Below, piece by piece: positions 1-11,464 of a stretch of DNA of 64,000 nucleotides. Position 1 is the stretch's first letter. Each line of letters opens with the position of its first letter. This DNA comes from Haematococcus lacustris (taxonomy: Eukaryota > Chlorophyta > Chlorophyceae > Chlamydomonadales > Haematococcaceae), in assembly GCA_030144725.1 (NCBI GenBank), contig JASKMD010000003.1:17744469-17808468 (forward strand), read 5' to 3'. The notes under the pieces were generated by a model. The model searched no databases and was not told the DNA's origin. It saw only the letters and a list, made by a program, of their open reading frames with translations. The position numbers were made by a program, and so were the translations under genes.

Positions 1-3000
1 GCTGTGTCCCCTCTGACAGTCCACGGGTGAGACCCCCCCGACTCCTTGCCTGCCCCCCTCCCCCACTCTCCTGCATTGTGTGCCCCTCCCCCCCCCCCCC
101 CCCCTGCCCCCCCCCCTGCCCCCCCCCCTTCTGCCCTGCCCTGCTGCCAGCGGCGCCTGGCCGTCCATGTGGCCAGCAAGGACGTGGGCGCCCCTGACTG
201 CGGGGCCTGGTCGCCCTGCTGGAGCGGCCGGACTGCGTGGCCAGCGTCCTGCTGCACGACAAGCTGGCGCGGCTGGCTGCTGGCCATGCTGGGGTCCGCA
301 CCTCAGCGTCACGCAGCGCGCAGCCAAGACAGGCTCCCTGGCCACGGCACCCAGCAGGCCAGGTCAGGGGGGAGGGGGGGGGGGAGGGGGGGGGGGAGGG
401 GGGCAGGAGCAGGGGCAGGGGCGTAACGGGAGGCCGGGCGATTGTCAGACCCTGACCTGCTGTGGTGCTTTGGGGCTAGTAGCTCACTTGACCCGACCCG
501 ACCCCACCTGACCTCTTGCCCCCTCCAGCGCCCTGTCCTGCCACTAACACCTGGCACAGTATACCACCCCCCCCTCGCCCCCGCCTCGCCCCCGCCTTCA
601 CCCCCGCCTCACCCCCCGCCTCGCCCCCGCCTCGCCCCCCCCTCGCCCCCCCCTCGCCCCCCCCTTCCGCCCTCCCTTGCCCCTCCCTTGCCCGACATGC
701 CCTTGCCCCTCCTGGTCCCGCCCTGCCCCCCCCCCTGGTCCCCCCCTGGCCCCCCCCTGGCCCCCCCCTGGCCCTCGCAGGCGACGCGGGCGCTGGTGGC
801 CAGCGTGCTGAACAGCCCGGCCGTGGCCTCCGGGGCAATGGCCGCGGCCCTGATGCGCGCTTACGTGCGTGCGGACCACGTGGTGGGTCTGGACGTGGAC
901 CGCGACGCCTTCGACAAGTTCAGCATGCGCAGCACAATAGGTGCGGCACCCTGGACCCCCCCTCACCCTCCTGACTTCCCCCTCTCCCCCCTGAACCTCA
1001 CCCCCTCACCCCTCACCCAGACCATGAAGTGAGTAAAAACTGAGCACTCCACCCAACACAACAGTGAAGGACTCCACCCTGACAGGCCTGGCTGCCCATG
1101 ACTGAGACACGGCATGTCGCCCACACATGGCCTCACCTTCACGGGGGCGCTGGTAGGGGGGGCTGCAGCCGCCGCCCTGCCGCCTCTCCTCCCACTCCCC
1201 AACCCCCCCTGGCCCACCCCGGCCCACCCTGCCCCTCCTCACCCCTTTTCCGTGCCCCTCTTGCCTCCTGCCCCCCTGTGCCTCCTGCCCACCCCCCCCA
1301 CCTTGCCCCCCCGTCCCCCTCAGACATGATCCTTGAGGGAGCTGTGGCAAGACCCCCGCGGGCGCCGCCAGATCGTGGTCCTGGCTCAGGCCGCCTCCCC
1401 CTCCTCCCCCTCCCCCTCCCCCCTCCCTCCTCCCCCTCCCCCCCCCGCCAGCAGCAGCGCAGTGTTCTACGACTACGCCACCTGCCTCTTCAACTCCCTC
1501 ATCTATCTCTTCAAGGTCAGCACTGCCAGCAGACGCATAACTCACACCACCCCAGCCCTGACTCACCCTGACCTCCCCCCCTCCCCCCCTCCCCCCTTCC
1601 CCCCTGGCCCTGCTGCTCTTTCCCTCTGCCTCCCTACCCCTCCCCCTTTCCCCCGGCCTGCTGCTTTCTCCCCCCGCCCCCCTCCCCCCCCACCATGGCC
1701 CTGCTGCTCCCCCCTGCCCCCCCCTGCCCTCCTGCCCCCCGCCCCCCAGGACTCGCTAGACCGGCTGGTGGACATCAGCCAGGTGGAGGCAGGCGCAGGG
1801 CGGACCCAGGCGGCCTGGATGGCTCGGCCCGCAGCGGAGCGTCAGCAGCAGGAGGCGTTTGTGCGCGCCACCGCCGCCACCTGCCGCGGCTTCATGCGCA
1901 TGGCCACCCGCCCTCCCTGGCCTGGCTCAACGCCCTGACAGAGGACCCCCAGGTGAGGGGGGGGGGGGGGGTCAGGGCCAGGGGCTGAGGGGGGCTAAGG
2001 CGAGGGGGGGGGGGCAGCCAGCCTGAGTGGGAGGAGGGGGGGTGCAGCGGGGGTCAACCTGCTGGCTGGTGGATAGGCTGGGTGAGGGGGGGTGAGGGGC
2101 GAGGGGGGGGGGTTGCGGCCAGGCGTGCCCACCTTCCCATCTGAACTCAGCCAGCTTGCCTCTGCAGGCTGGTGCTGCCTTCTGCCGCCCCCCCTTGGCT
2201 GGCCGCGTGGCCTACAGCCTGCTGCTGCACTTCACTGAGGTGCTGGCGTCGGACCGCGCTGCGCAGCTGGTGGTGGGTGCAGGGGGAGGGGCGGTTGGGG
2301 GGGGGGGAGGGAGGGGGGAGGGGGGGAGGCGTGTTGGGCGGTGGGTTTGAAACAGCTGCCAAACAAACTCTCTTCATCTCATCAACCGGGGCCTCCAGCC
2401 CTGCAGCCTAGTCACTGCCCTGCTAGGCCGCTCCCCCCCTCCCCCCCTCCCCCCCTCCCCCCCTGCCCCCCTGCCTGCCCCCCCCCTGCCCCCCCCCCAG
2501 CTGCCCTGCACCACCCTGCACCAGCCGCCCCCCCCTCCAGGTGGCCCAGCCTGAGCAGTACGGGTGGGACCGCGGCCAGCTTCTGGCCAGCTGCCTGGGC
2601 CTGCTGCTGCGCCTGAGCGCCTCCCCCCGGCGGCCCCTCGTTCCGCCAGGCGCTGGCCGCTGAGCCCGACCTGGACCTGGCGCTGCTGACCAAGGTGGGG
2701 GGGGGCGGGGGGCAGGGGGCAGGGGGGGGGGGGGGGGAGGGGGAGGGGGAGGGCTTGTGTGGCGTTGTTTGCCGGTGTGACCGCAGGGGACAGAGGCTGG
2801 CAGGGAGGGAGGGCACTGGGTCCAGGGGCCCCAGCAGGCCCAGGCAGGTCAGGGGGGGCCAGCAAGGCAGCAGCCGGCCCTGCCTCACCCTACCCCTGCC
2901 CTCCCCCCCCGTCACACCCCCTCCCCCCCTGCTGCCGGGTGCAGGCCCAGGAGCAGCTGGAGGCAAGCCACCGGGTCATGGCCGCCTCCCAGCTCGCTGC

Positions 3001-5746
3001 CCTGCTGGCCACACTCCCCCTCCCCTCAGCCCCCACCAGCCCCCCCCTCGCCGCCCCAGCTGCCCTGACCCCAGGGGGGCCCGCCCCCCCCCAAGCCACC
3101 CAGACCCCCCCAGCCAAGCGCAGCCGGCCTTCTAGCGACGAAGGGGTGGGGCCAGGGCCTGACGGCGGTGCAGGGTCTCAAGCCATGGCAGTGGAGGGGG
3201 CGGCAGGGGGGGCGGCAGGGGGGGCGGCAGCGTCGCTCATCGCCTCCCTGCCCCCTCTAGGTCCCCCTGACCTGTCAGGTGAGGGCTGCTGGGCAGGGGA
3301 GGGGGGGCACAAGGGGGGGGGAAGGAGGGCGGCTGCAGGCAGAATGCTGAGTGACCCCCTCTGGCTGCCCTCATGCCCCACAGCCCTGCTGCCCTGCTGT
3401 CCTGGACTATACTGCAGCATGTTGTGCCCCCCTCCCCCCCCCCTCACATGTTTCCTTAATAGCTGGAGCCAGCCGTGCCCCCCCCCCTTGCCTTCCTGCC
3501 CTTCCCCCCTGCCTGCCCTGCCCTGCCTGCCTGCCCTCCCCCCCCCCTGTTGTCCTGGTGCCGCCTGCAGGTGCTGAGCTGGCAGCCGCTTACAGCCAGG
3601 CGCTGGGGCCGCTGGCTCTGGCCACCTTTGACTCCACGGCCCCACGGGCCTACCACTCAGCCTTCGCTGCCATGGCGGCCAATGCTGGAAGTAAGGGGAG
3701 GGGGGGGGACAAAGGGAGCAGGGGGGGGGCAGCAGCAGCAGCAGCAGCAGCAGGGTGCTGGGCCTGGGCCCCAACCGCCCTTGCCCCCCCCCCCCTGTGC
3801 TGTGCCTGCCAGGTGCCCCCCCCGCCAAGATGAAGCGTTTGACGCGCGAGCTGCGTGACCTGGGGGGTCGCACCGCCCTGCCCTGTGGCCCCGAGGCCGC
3901 CATCTTCCTGCGCTATGACGCTGACCAGGTGGACCGCATGCGAGCCCTCATCACGGGTGAGGGCCAAGGGGGGGAGGGGGGGCAGGGGGGGGGGGGGGGC
4001 AGGGGGGGTGGGTAGGAAAGGGGCAGGGGGGCAGGGGCAGGGGTGAGGGGGGCCAGGGCTGTCCAGGGTCACGGCCCTGCCGCCCTCAGCCTCACCCCCT
4101 GCCAGGACCCCCTGCCCCTGCCCCTGCCCCTGCCCCTGCCCCTGCCCCTGCCCCTGCCCCTGCCCCTGCCCCTGCCCCTGCCCCTGCCCCTGCCCCTGCC
4201 CCTGCCCCTGCCCCTGCCCCTGCCCCTCACCCTGCCCTCTGCCCTCTGCCCCTGCCCCTGGTGGCCTCAGGCCCCGCCAGCACCCCCTACGCCTACGGCT
4301 GCTTCTGCTTCGACCTGCTGTTCCCCCCCGCCTACCCAAACACCGCCATGCTCATCAACTTCGAGACCACTGGCCAGGTGGGGCGGCAGGGGGGGGGGCA
4401 CTCAGGGGCAACAGAGGGTCAGGGGGGAGGCAAGGCGGGGGGGCGCCCGCAAAGGGAGCCGGCAGATGGGGGCAGGGGGGTCCAGCACTGGGGGGGGGTG
4501 AAGGAGCACAGCTGGGGTATGCTGCGTCTGGGGCTGCTGCAGCACTGCGGCAAGCAAAGCGACAGGGTGCAGTGCTAGGGGGGAGGAGGGCAGGGGGGAG
4601 GAGGGCAGGGGGGAGGTGTGATGCCGGCCAGCATTAGTCGGGGGCACGGCAGCGAGCCAGGTGCAGGGGGGGGGTGTTGGGGGAGGGGTTGGGCGAGCGC
4701 CCCGTATGCGGTGTCCAGGTCAAGGGCATGGCTCAGGTTCCGGCTTGCAGTGCGCTGTGACCCGCAAGGTGCTGCTGGGCCCCACCCCCCGCCGCCTGCT
4801 GCCCTGCCCTTGCGCCTGGCCCTGCTCCTGGTGTGGCTTCAGGGCCGCGCGCGCTTCAACCCCAACCTGTACGCTGACGGCAAGGTGTGCCTCAGCCTCA
4901 TCAACACCTGGCACGCCTCGCACGACAGCGAGAAGTGGAACCCGCAGCTCACCACCACCTGGCAGGTGCTGGTGTCCATCCAGGTGGGGGGGGGCAGGAG
5001 GGCCAGGAGGGGGGAGGGGGAGGGGGTGGAGTCATGGCCGCAGGCTGCGCTGCCTGCACACACTGTTGCTGCCCCCCTTGCCCCCTGGCCCCTGCCCCCC
5101 CTGCCCCTCTCCCCCCTAACCCCCTTGCCCCTGCCCCCGTGCCCCCCTTCCCCCCCCTGCCCCTGCCCCCCTCCCCCCCTGCCGCCCCCAGGGCATGATC
5201 TTAGTGGAGGACCCGTACTTTAACGAACCCGCCCACGAGGCCACTCGCGGCACTGACACCGGCCTCAAGTCAGCGGCGCGCTACAACGCTGAGTTGACCT
5301 TGAATGTGGGTCGGGGGGGGACTAGGGGGGTAAAGGGGGGTCCACACTGGGGCAGGGGCCCAGAGGGAATCAGAGGGGGGCCAGGGAGGGCCCACTACAG
5401 CAGAGTGATCAGTGCCGCCCTGGTTGTTTGGCTTGCTGCTTGCATGGCTGCAGACGCTGCGGTGGGCCATCATTGACAAGCTGCGGCACCCGCCTCCTGG
5501 CTTCCAAGAGGTGGTGAGTCGCGCAGCCTTCACCAACAAGTTGCTGCCGCGCTGGAGCAGGTCGACCCGACCTGCCTGACGGCGTTCGCCTCGCAGGTGG
5601 CCAACCACTTCCGACTCACGCGGCACAAAGTTTTGGCGGCGGCAGCCGGCTGGGCGGCAGCGGCGGCGGAGACCGGGGACGCACTGCTGGAAAAGCGCAC
5701 GGATGCGGCGGTGCGAGAGTTGCACGCGCTGCTGGCCGCACTGTAG
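1..5746 (+). CDS. E4-E2 hybrid: Ufd2 core joined to BIRC6-like UBC domain (5' partial, spliced)
   Basis: The gene enters from the left edge and ends at TAG 5744-5746. Exons at about 781-940, 1333-1515, 1750-1952, 2167-2270, 2540-2690 and 2945-3281 encode blocks in the order of the Ufd2/UBE4 core (for example [10 protein letters not shown], then [58 protein letters not shown]). Exons 3571-3690, 3813-3956, 4271-4377, 4843-4983, 5192-5305, 5454-5513 and 5597-5746 encode a linker and a UBC fold with the catalytic Cys in [13 protein letters not shown] and the BIRC6-like tail DPYFNEP. The linking splice (TCA-G / GT-GCT-GAG) keeps phase, so both halves read as one protein. By family knowledge the core would bind ubiquitinated substrate or Cdc48 and the E2 would carry ubiquitin; joint action is inference. 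No U-box is visible between them. The core needs four 1-base frame corrections; the E2 exons need none. Two adjacent genes remain possible. Confidence 0.72.
781..2690 (+). other. Ufd2-type E4 core region of the hybrid gene
   Basis: This stretch spells out the helical-repeat core of the E4 family in family order: a LxxxVLNSP helix and [10 protein letters not shown] (781-940), an LWQ block (from about 1340), [16 protein letters not shown] (1461-1515), DSLDRLVDI followed by a charged PAAERQQQ helix and CRGFM (1750-1905), [12 protein letters not shown] (2185-2220) and [20 protein letters not shown] (2557-2617). In UBE4/Ufd2 these are followed by a U-box; here they run into a Pro/Ala-rich linker with a short basic KRSRPSS patch. 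Apparent single-base shifts occur near 200-210, 1335-1345, 1905-1915 and 2625-2635, each in or near a G or C run. Confidence 0.65.
3813..5513 (+). other. UBC (E2) catalytic domain exons of the hybrid gene
   Basis: Five to six exons encode an E2 fold of the large BIRC6/UBE2O class. Visible landmarks are [17 protein letters not shown] (start of the fold), a YP-containing loop, [18 protein letters not shown] with the acceptor cysteine codon inside the 4843-4983 exon, EKWNPQ, a WQVLVSIQ helix, and [10 protein letters not shown], which is characteristic of BIRC6-like E2s. All exon joins keep frame: 3956/4271 restores GPAS, 4377/4843 joins TTGQ to GRARF, and 4983/5192 joins SIQ to GMILV. A C-terminal helix ([12 protein letters not shown]) and an Ala-rich tail follow. 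Confidence 0.88.
4108..4227 (+). repeat. (CCCCTG)n intronic hexanucleotide array
   Basis: About 20 near-perfect tandem CCCCTG units lie in the intron between the exon ending at 3956 and the exon starting at 4271 of the E4-E2 gene. The array is C-rich on the coding strand and would be G-rich on the template strand. Confidence 0.9.
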
Positions 5747-7605
5747 AGCGACGCCTCGGCGGGTGCAGGTGTCGCCATCCAGCATTGAGCGGGTTAGGGT
5801 GCGCAACGCAGGCTACTAAGAACTAGGACATGGCCCGCAGCGTCCCCCAACCCGAGGCCTGGCGGGCTTGTGCCATGTATGGGGTTTGAACCGAAGGTTG
5901 CGGGTGGTTAGGGTCGTGGGGTAAGGGTCATGTGGCAGCGTCAGCGGACTGCCACCCTTGTAGACAAGGCCGGTCATTGAGGCGCTGCAGCAAAGAGGCC
6001 ATCGCACCTCTGCTCCTCCCCTCAGCCTCACTCCCGCCACCCCAGGCGCTCTTAACTACCTTTTACATCAAGAACCTGTGACGAGTAACTTCCATGGGTC
6101 ATCGAACCATCAAATCCATGCATTGTACTGGATGTCCAACCTTGCTTTGAAAGGGTCAAAGCTGTCGTCAGTAACAGCGTCAGCAGCCTCAACATCCGGC
6201 ACTTGCAGAGGCTGTGTGTGTTAGACCTTGACCAACACCCGGCACCTGTAGCGGGAGCAATTGGACCTTGACAGATGCAGGCCGATCGCAGGCTTCGCGT
6301 ACATGTCGGTGATGAGTGGGGCTGATTCCCGTGCCTGGATACGAGTGGGAGTAATACATAATGTACAAAGTTGAGTCAACTACTTTGGTTGGGGCCTTTC
6401 CTGAGGGCCGAGGAGTGGACCGGCAGATATGAAGAATGCAAGTACTGAAAGGAGCGTGAAGGGTCGGCTCCATGTCGTACCCGCATGCTATGCCTCATGT
6501 AGAGACGGCTGCGGGTGGCCTAGGCCTGCAATGGTGGGCATTGCCGTGCCCCCTTCGCAGGTATGGTGGTCACTCTTGCAATGGCACGTAGGGTACCGCA
6601 GTGGCAGCCGTAGTGCACCGCTATGCATTTGAACTTGTTCTAAGATCGTGGACTCTTTGGTAATGGGCATTGACGTGCCCCCTTTGCACATGCATCGCAT
6701 GTGTTGCACCAATGCTGACAAAAGTATGGACGATGTCATGTGCTGATGGCGAGGAGGTTGGTGGGAGCCACATAGGCAGGTGTTGACCAAAGCGTGGCCC
6801 TGTTGGTGATGGTCGGCTTACATGAGGTCACCCCCGCCATTGGCCCCGCAATTCACTTTTTGGCACCGTCTTTGATCCGCTACATGTAATTCATCCACCG
6901 TTTGGCTCTACATCTCTTAACGGTGTCGCTAGCAGGTTAGGCCCTCTTTTGTCGATTGTACTGCATTGTGTCGACGACATGATTAGCTTCGCAATGTCAT
7001 TCTCCACCTGTTTATATGCGTGTCGCAACAGGAGAGACGAATTGGTGGCCGGAGGCATTTCCGTGCCGAGCAGCCTTTGCTGCCGTCGGACTGGCAACTC
7101 GCAATTACTTCCCAGGCAAGCACGGGGTGCTGTTTCTTAGTGCGTTTTGCATACGATGTCAACACATGCAACCAAATCTGCTGACCTGCACATGTGCTTG
7201 GCTGAGGACTGGTGGGAGGTGGGAGGACTCCACTGGTGGGAGGACACCAAACCCACACCAGCCCAAGTGTAACAGTAGTGTTTGTGCGGTCAGGATGCAT
7301 GGTCGGCTGAGGCATAAGCGCCGGCTTGCAGCCATCGAGCATGCTGACTTGTGCGGCTATTGCTGCCGCTGCGGCTGTCTACATACTCATCGACAGCCTC
7401 CGATCGCGCAGTGGGTAGTGCAGTGTACTTACATCGTGAAGACGTCGTAAAGAACTAATCCATCAAGAGAAGAGTAGTCATTGCAAGCATTGTAGTGTAT
7501 GTCCAGAAGCAACATCATCCAAGTACCAAGCCCAAGGGTCTCCCAAGCAACAGTGCAGCAAGGGAATCAGCTCGAAAACAGTGAGCAAGAGGTGAGTAAG
7601 GTTGT
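5747..7605. other. Intergenic, no gene recognised
   Basis: GC content drops sharply after the E4-E2 stop codon. Short ORFs on both strands show no recognisable motif. A motif of the form GGGCATTG(C/A)CGTGCCCC recurs near 6536 and 6664. No RNA gene or transposon end is evident before the hAT target-site duplication at 7606. Confidence 0.5.
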
Positions 7606-7613
7606 ATTATACC

Positions 7614-8492
7614 TAGGGAGCGTCCGGACCCGTGTAACGTTACATGTTACATTGTTATGTTATGTTACATGTTACATCCCGTATACGTACACGTGCCGGT
7701 CATGTTACATAGCCTTCTTAGCTGCTCGGCTCGATTACAGTGAGCTTGTACACCCCGCCGCACTGGTCGCAACTGCTCCCGCACCAGAAAATATTTTTGG
7801 GGTCGCGGGCCGCGGGCTGCAGCTCGGCAAGCCGCAGTCGTAGTTCTAGCAGCTGCTGATGGCTGCTGCGAATGTTCCCAAGCAGCAGGTCTACAACAGT
7901 GTCACATTGGCAGCAGATGTTGTACTTCAGCAAGTTCGCAAATGACTGGCTCTTTCGTTTAGCGACGGCATTGTGGTGTGCCAGTGCGGCTGAGCTCGGC
8001 GTCGCTAACATGAGCCAGCTGGCTGCCAAATGCAAGCTTGACGGTGCACCCAGCATCTCCAAAAAGCGCAGCCCCGAGCCAAGTTTTGGCCCACTGCCGC
8101 GAGAGGACCGGGGTGAAGCAATGCCTGCAGGCATTCAGCGGGCTGTCAGGCGCAGGATCGGACTTTTTCTCGTCACGCAGCAACTTCTGACTTCTACTTC
8201 TACTTCTACTTCTAGTTCCACTTCTACTTCTACTTCTACTTCTGACTTCTACACGCAACAACTTCTGGCTTTTGCACAACCTTGATATGCATGTCCCGGT
8301 GCCGGGACGTGTGCGATTGGCGTAGCACCGTGCGGCATGCGATGAACGCTTAGTCTGCTATACGCCCGTGATGCCAGGAACCCCGTATTAGTTAGCATGT
8401 AACACCCCGTGTAACATCCCGTGTAACACCCGTATAACCCGCAAATGTAACAGTTACATGTACGTACATGTACGTACATGAGACGCTCCCTA
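7614..8492. mobile_element. Non-autonomous hAT-type DNA transposon, 879 bp
   Basis: The element has 11-bp perfect terminal inverted repeats, TAGGGAGCGTC at the left end and its reverse complement at the right end. An 8-bp direct target-site duplication, ATTATACC, flanks it at 7606-7613 and 8493-8500. Eight-base duplications and TAGGG-type ends are hallmarks of the hAT superfamily (Ac has a similar terminus). Subterminal regions are packed with TGTTACAT/GTAACA-like motifs and ACGTACATGT palindromes, as expected for transposase binding arrays. The interior holds only a minus-strand ORF (7718-8134, 138 codons) of unknown identity with a Cys-rich segment, so movement would depend on a transposase made elsewhere. 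The perfect duplication suggests recent insertion. Confidence 0.88.
8190..8252 (+). repeat. (ACTTCT)n-like microsatellite inside the hAT element
   Basis: About ten ACTTCT units with a few substitutions lie inside the transposon, near its right subterminal region. Confidence 0.8.
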
Positions 8493-8639
8493 ATTATACC
8501 TCACCTTGTCTAGGTCAGTTTGATGTGCACGCGCACACTTGCGCAACGCATGACATGCATGAACAGCTGAGTGTAAAGTGCGCACCTCTGGAAGAGATTG
8601 CCGCTTCGCGTCGTCTGGGCTGTCTCGTGAATGCGAGCC

Positions 8640-8790
8640 GTCGCGGGACGCGGGTTACACGTGTAGTGTGAGATTTGGCAGGTAAAGACTAGCGGACATT
8701 GCGTCCGTGAGTACAACTGGTTCGATTCCAGGGAGCCCCGTTCTAAGCTCTAGCCATTCTCGCAACACACCGCTGTAACCCAACACCCTA
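8640..8790 (+). other. tRNA-like / LTR-related relic with B-box
   Basis: The segment contains a T-arm-like hairpin (ACTGG-TTCGATT-CCAGG) with a perfect pol III B-box (GGTTCGATTCC) and, just upstream, a CGGAC-ATTGC-GTCCG hairpin. It aligns by eye with the middle of the gypsy LTR at 31301-31507 (shared G-AGTGTGA-AT, GGTTCGA-TCC and CGTTCTAA-C-CT-GCC blocks). It is either a diverged solo LTR of that family or a tRNA-derived short element from which part of the LTR came. No complete cloverleaf is seen. Confidence 0.45.
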
Positions 8791-9064
8791 GTCGGAAGTC
8801 ATTGCCTCGACTGGACCGGCCTTCGAGCTTGTGTCAAAAGATCATCTGACGTTGCGTCCCCGCACGTTACACTGAGGGTAGCACACAGTTGTCGTTAACC
8901 TTAAGGTTTGGGATATTTCTACTTATTTCCAACCATGTTTTGTGGTGTGTGCCCCAAGACCTTGTCTTTGTGATTGTGTGTGCAGGATGCCAATAGTAAA
9001 CCCCCATCTCCATCACTGAGCAAGGCAGCAGCGGCGTAGAGCAGCAACCAACAAGGAGGTAGCA

Positions 9065-9412
9065 TGTTAGAGTATAGCCGGGGCAGCAGTATACATGGCT
9101 GGCGACGGAGGCCAGAATCTATTCCGACAGTGGTAGTGGCTGCGTAGTGGCTGTTGCTGATGCTTTCGTACTCTAGAAGTCGCGCGCTTCAGACATCGAG
9201 TAGCCAGGATCCCTCCTTACATGTCTCAGTCTTGAACTACATTCTTCTCAGCTCTCAAATCAGTGATCCCCAATCCAATCCATAAATCTCCCAAGGCCTG
9301 GTTGGTCTCAGCTTAAGTAAACCGAAAGTCACATCTCACGCATGCAAGGCTAAAAAGACTTGCAAGCGCATTCAAAGCTCATGCATACCAGGTCTGAAGT
9401 TGAACTGTAACA
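9065..9412 (-). repeat. LTR (3' LTR of the minus-strand element)
   Basis: The 348-bp repeat begins TGTTAGAG and ends GTAACA on the plus strand; on the element's own strand it is TGTTAC...CTAACA, the usual TG...CA form. Confidence 0.9.
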
Positions 9413-9779
9413 CTCTCCCCCACTCCAAAAAGCTACGTCCCGGAGCTTCTAGTGTCTGGGAAAAACAATCATGCGATCACAGAACAAGCAGGCAAGTGAA
9501 AAGCAGACATGCACAGGCTACATGCAAACAAGCAATCATGCAAACCTCATGCAAGTCTCATGCAAGTCTCATGCAAGAGAGCACGAGCTAAAGGTCTTGA
9601 TGTAGTCTCGGTGTCCACAGTAGAGCTTGTGTCAGCTGACGGTGAAGACATCGTCCAGGAATGAAATGAGCCGAATGGAGAGAAGCATAAGAAAGCAAAG
9701 ATAGTGGTAGCACGAGTAGATAGTAAGAGAAGATGGTGATAGTATGAGATGGTAGTGATTGAGTAAGACGAAGTTTTGA

Positions 9780-10177
9780 ACTGATGCTGCCATGCGGGGC
9801 CAAAAGAAATGGCGTGATAGTTGTGCGTAGGTTTTGTCCCTACCGAGATGTCCGGAGATGGGGATGTCATGTGCTTCACGGAGTAGGGCGGTGCGCATGG
9901 GTCCCACCGGGATGTAAAGCCGGCGAGTCCCCCGTCCAATGTGGTACATGAGGTTTCCCTGGATTTGAAACTGGCGTGCTTTGCCAGCCAGTGCAGCCGC
10001 TAGGTGGCGCTGGTACTGTGGATCTGCAGTCGCTGATTGCTCATCGATGTGCAGTTGAGGATGGGGTGCGGAGAGCGACTCCGTTCCCGTGGCAGTTGGA
10101 ATGCCTGGAATGTTTGGGGCCAATGGAATGCCCGGAGTGTTTGGGGCCAATGGAATGCCCGGAGTGTTTGGGGCCAA
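9780..10177 (-). pseudogene. Integrase zinc-finger fragment of gypsy pol
   Basis: The minus strand encodes [42 protein letters not shown] and FFWPRMAAS, the region before and within the H2C2 finger of gypsy integrase. It closely resembles the copies at 59325-60047 (-) and 53450-53700 (+). The distal Cys pair and the whole DDE core are missing; the sequence passes into unrelated DNA after WPRMAAS. A run of 9-residue repeats lies upstream in the same frame. Confidence 0.8.
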
Positions 10178-10196
10178 TGGAATGCCCGGAGTGTTT
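10104..10196 (-). repeat. 27-bp tandem repeat in frame with the pol fragment
   Basis: About 3.5 copies of a 27-bp unit (plus strand GGAATGCCCGGAGTGTTTGG then GGCCAAT) encode APNTPGIPL repeats on the minus strand. The length is a multiple of three, so the frame is kept. Confidence 0.85.
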
Positions 10197-11464
10197 GTGT
10201 GCTACCTCAGGTGTGCTACCTCAGGCTGCCAGGATGTGCGCATGCTGTGTGACGCTATGCGGCTTGTTTGTGTGGGCAGGCTGCTAGGCTGTGTAGCTCT
10301 GCTGCCATGTTGTGTATGATGTTCTCTGCAAGGAATGCAGGAGTGTAGGCTGTAGCTAGAGCTATGCTGGGTGTCGTCTCTGTGGCTGATGACTGAGCTC
10401 TGCAATAGTGTAGGTTGATGTGGCCTTCGATGATTGTAACCGTGATGGTTGATGCCTTGGGTTGTGGGTTGGCCTGATGGGTTGGCCTGATGGTAGATTG
10501 AGCCAGTGGACTGTGATCAGTGGTGTGTAACTGTGCCTTACAACTCTGTGGTAGGAGGTTTGATCCCGACCTGGCCGTGAATGTTAAGGCAGCGTGCCAG
10601 GTAACAATGGAAGGTGGAGACACAGCCTTGTAACATGGCTGGTGGTGTGTTCTGTGGTCTGAGGCTCATGGTTTTACCTGATGATGATAACCCAGCAATA
10701 GGTCGACGTGTATGCCTGGCGTTGGTAGTGTTTACAACGAGTGTCAACGTAACTGGAGAAAGGGTGGTGGTGGGGCTGATGGTGGTGTGCTCAGGTTGTT
10801 GAGCCAGTGACCAGAAATGGTTTGATACTGTGCTGATGGCTATGATGGTACCGTGGTTGGTGCTTCGGCCAGACTGTGTGCCCTAATGGACTGGTAGAAG
10901 CTAAGACACAGCCAATTAAACATGGCTGGCTTTACAATGTCAACGTATCGTGAGGGTGGTGGTGGTATTGATGGAGGTGCACGCAGGCTGCTGGCAAACT
11001 GTAACTGGGCTGCAAGTAAACGAAGGCTTCCAGCCCGCCTGTCTTGGGCTGCGTGTCGAACTTGGGCTGCGAAGTGAAGCTAAGCAATGGGCTGGTCCCG
11101 CGAGGTACTAAGGTCCCGCGAGGTACGGAGTCCAGATTTCACTGCAACGAGCAGGTAGCACTGCATGCAGCAGGTAGAGCACTGCTTGCGCAGGTAAACA
11201 CTGCTAACGCAGGTAAGCACTGCTAACGCAGGTGGGCACCGCTTTCGCGGGTAGGCATCTGAAACACTGCAGGTACAAACACTGCAGGTTGGCGCTGCGA
11301 GTTGGGCAAGCGAGTTGGGCGTCTGGGCAAGCTTACATTGCGATGGTAGCTTGAGCCTTCGGCGTTCTTGCACCGGAGGTACTGCCCGGAAGTACCTCAA
11401 AAGCTCGACTACTGCGTTGCGTGAGGCAAGAGCACAGGCTGATGATCGATGCGAGGAAACCAAA

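Noticed and set aside
1..1000. Pro-rich ORFs on both strands at the left edge
   Set aside because: Artefacts of C-rich introns; the real exons are the short blocks with E4-core motifs.
7718..8134. hAT transposase for the 7614-8492 element
   Set aside because: The 138-codon ORF shows none of the hAT dimerisation or DDE motifs, so I call the element non-autonomous.
8640..8790. A functional tRNA gene
   Set aside because: There is a T-arm and B-box, but no acceptor stem or D-arm that closes a cloverleaf.
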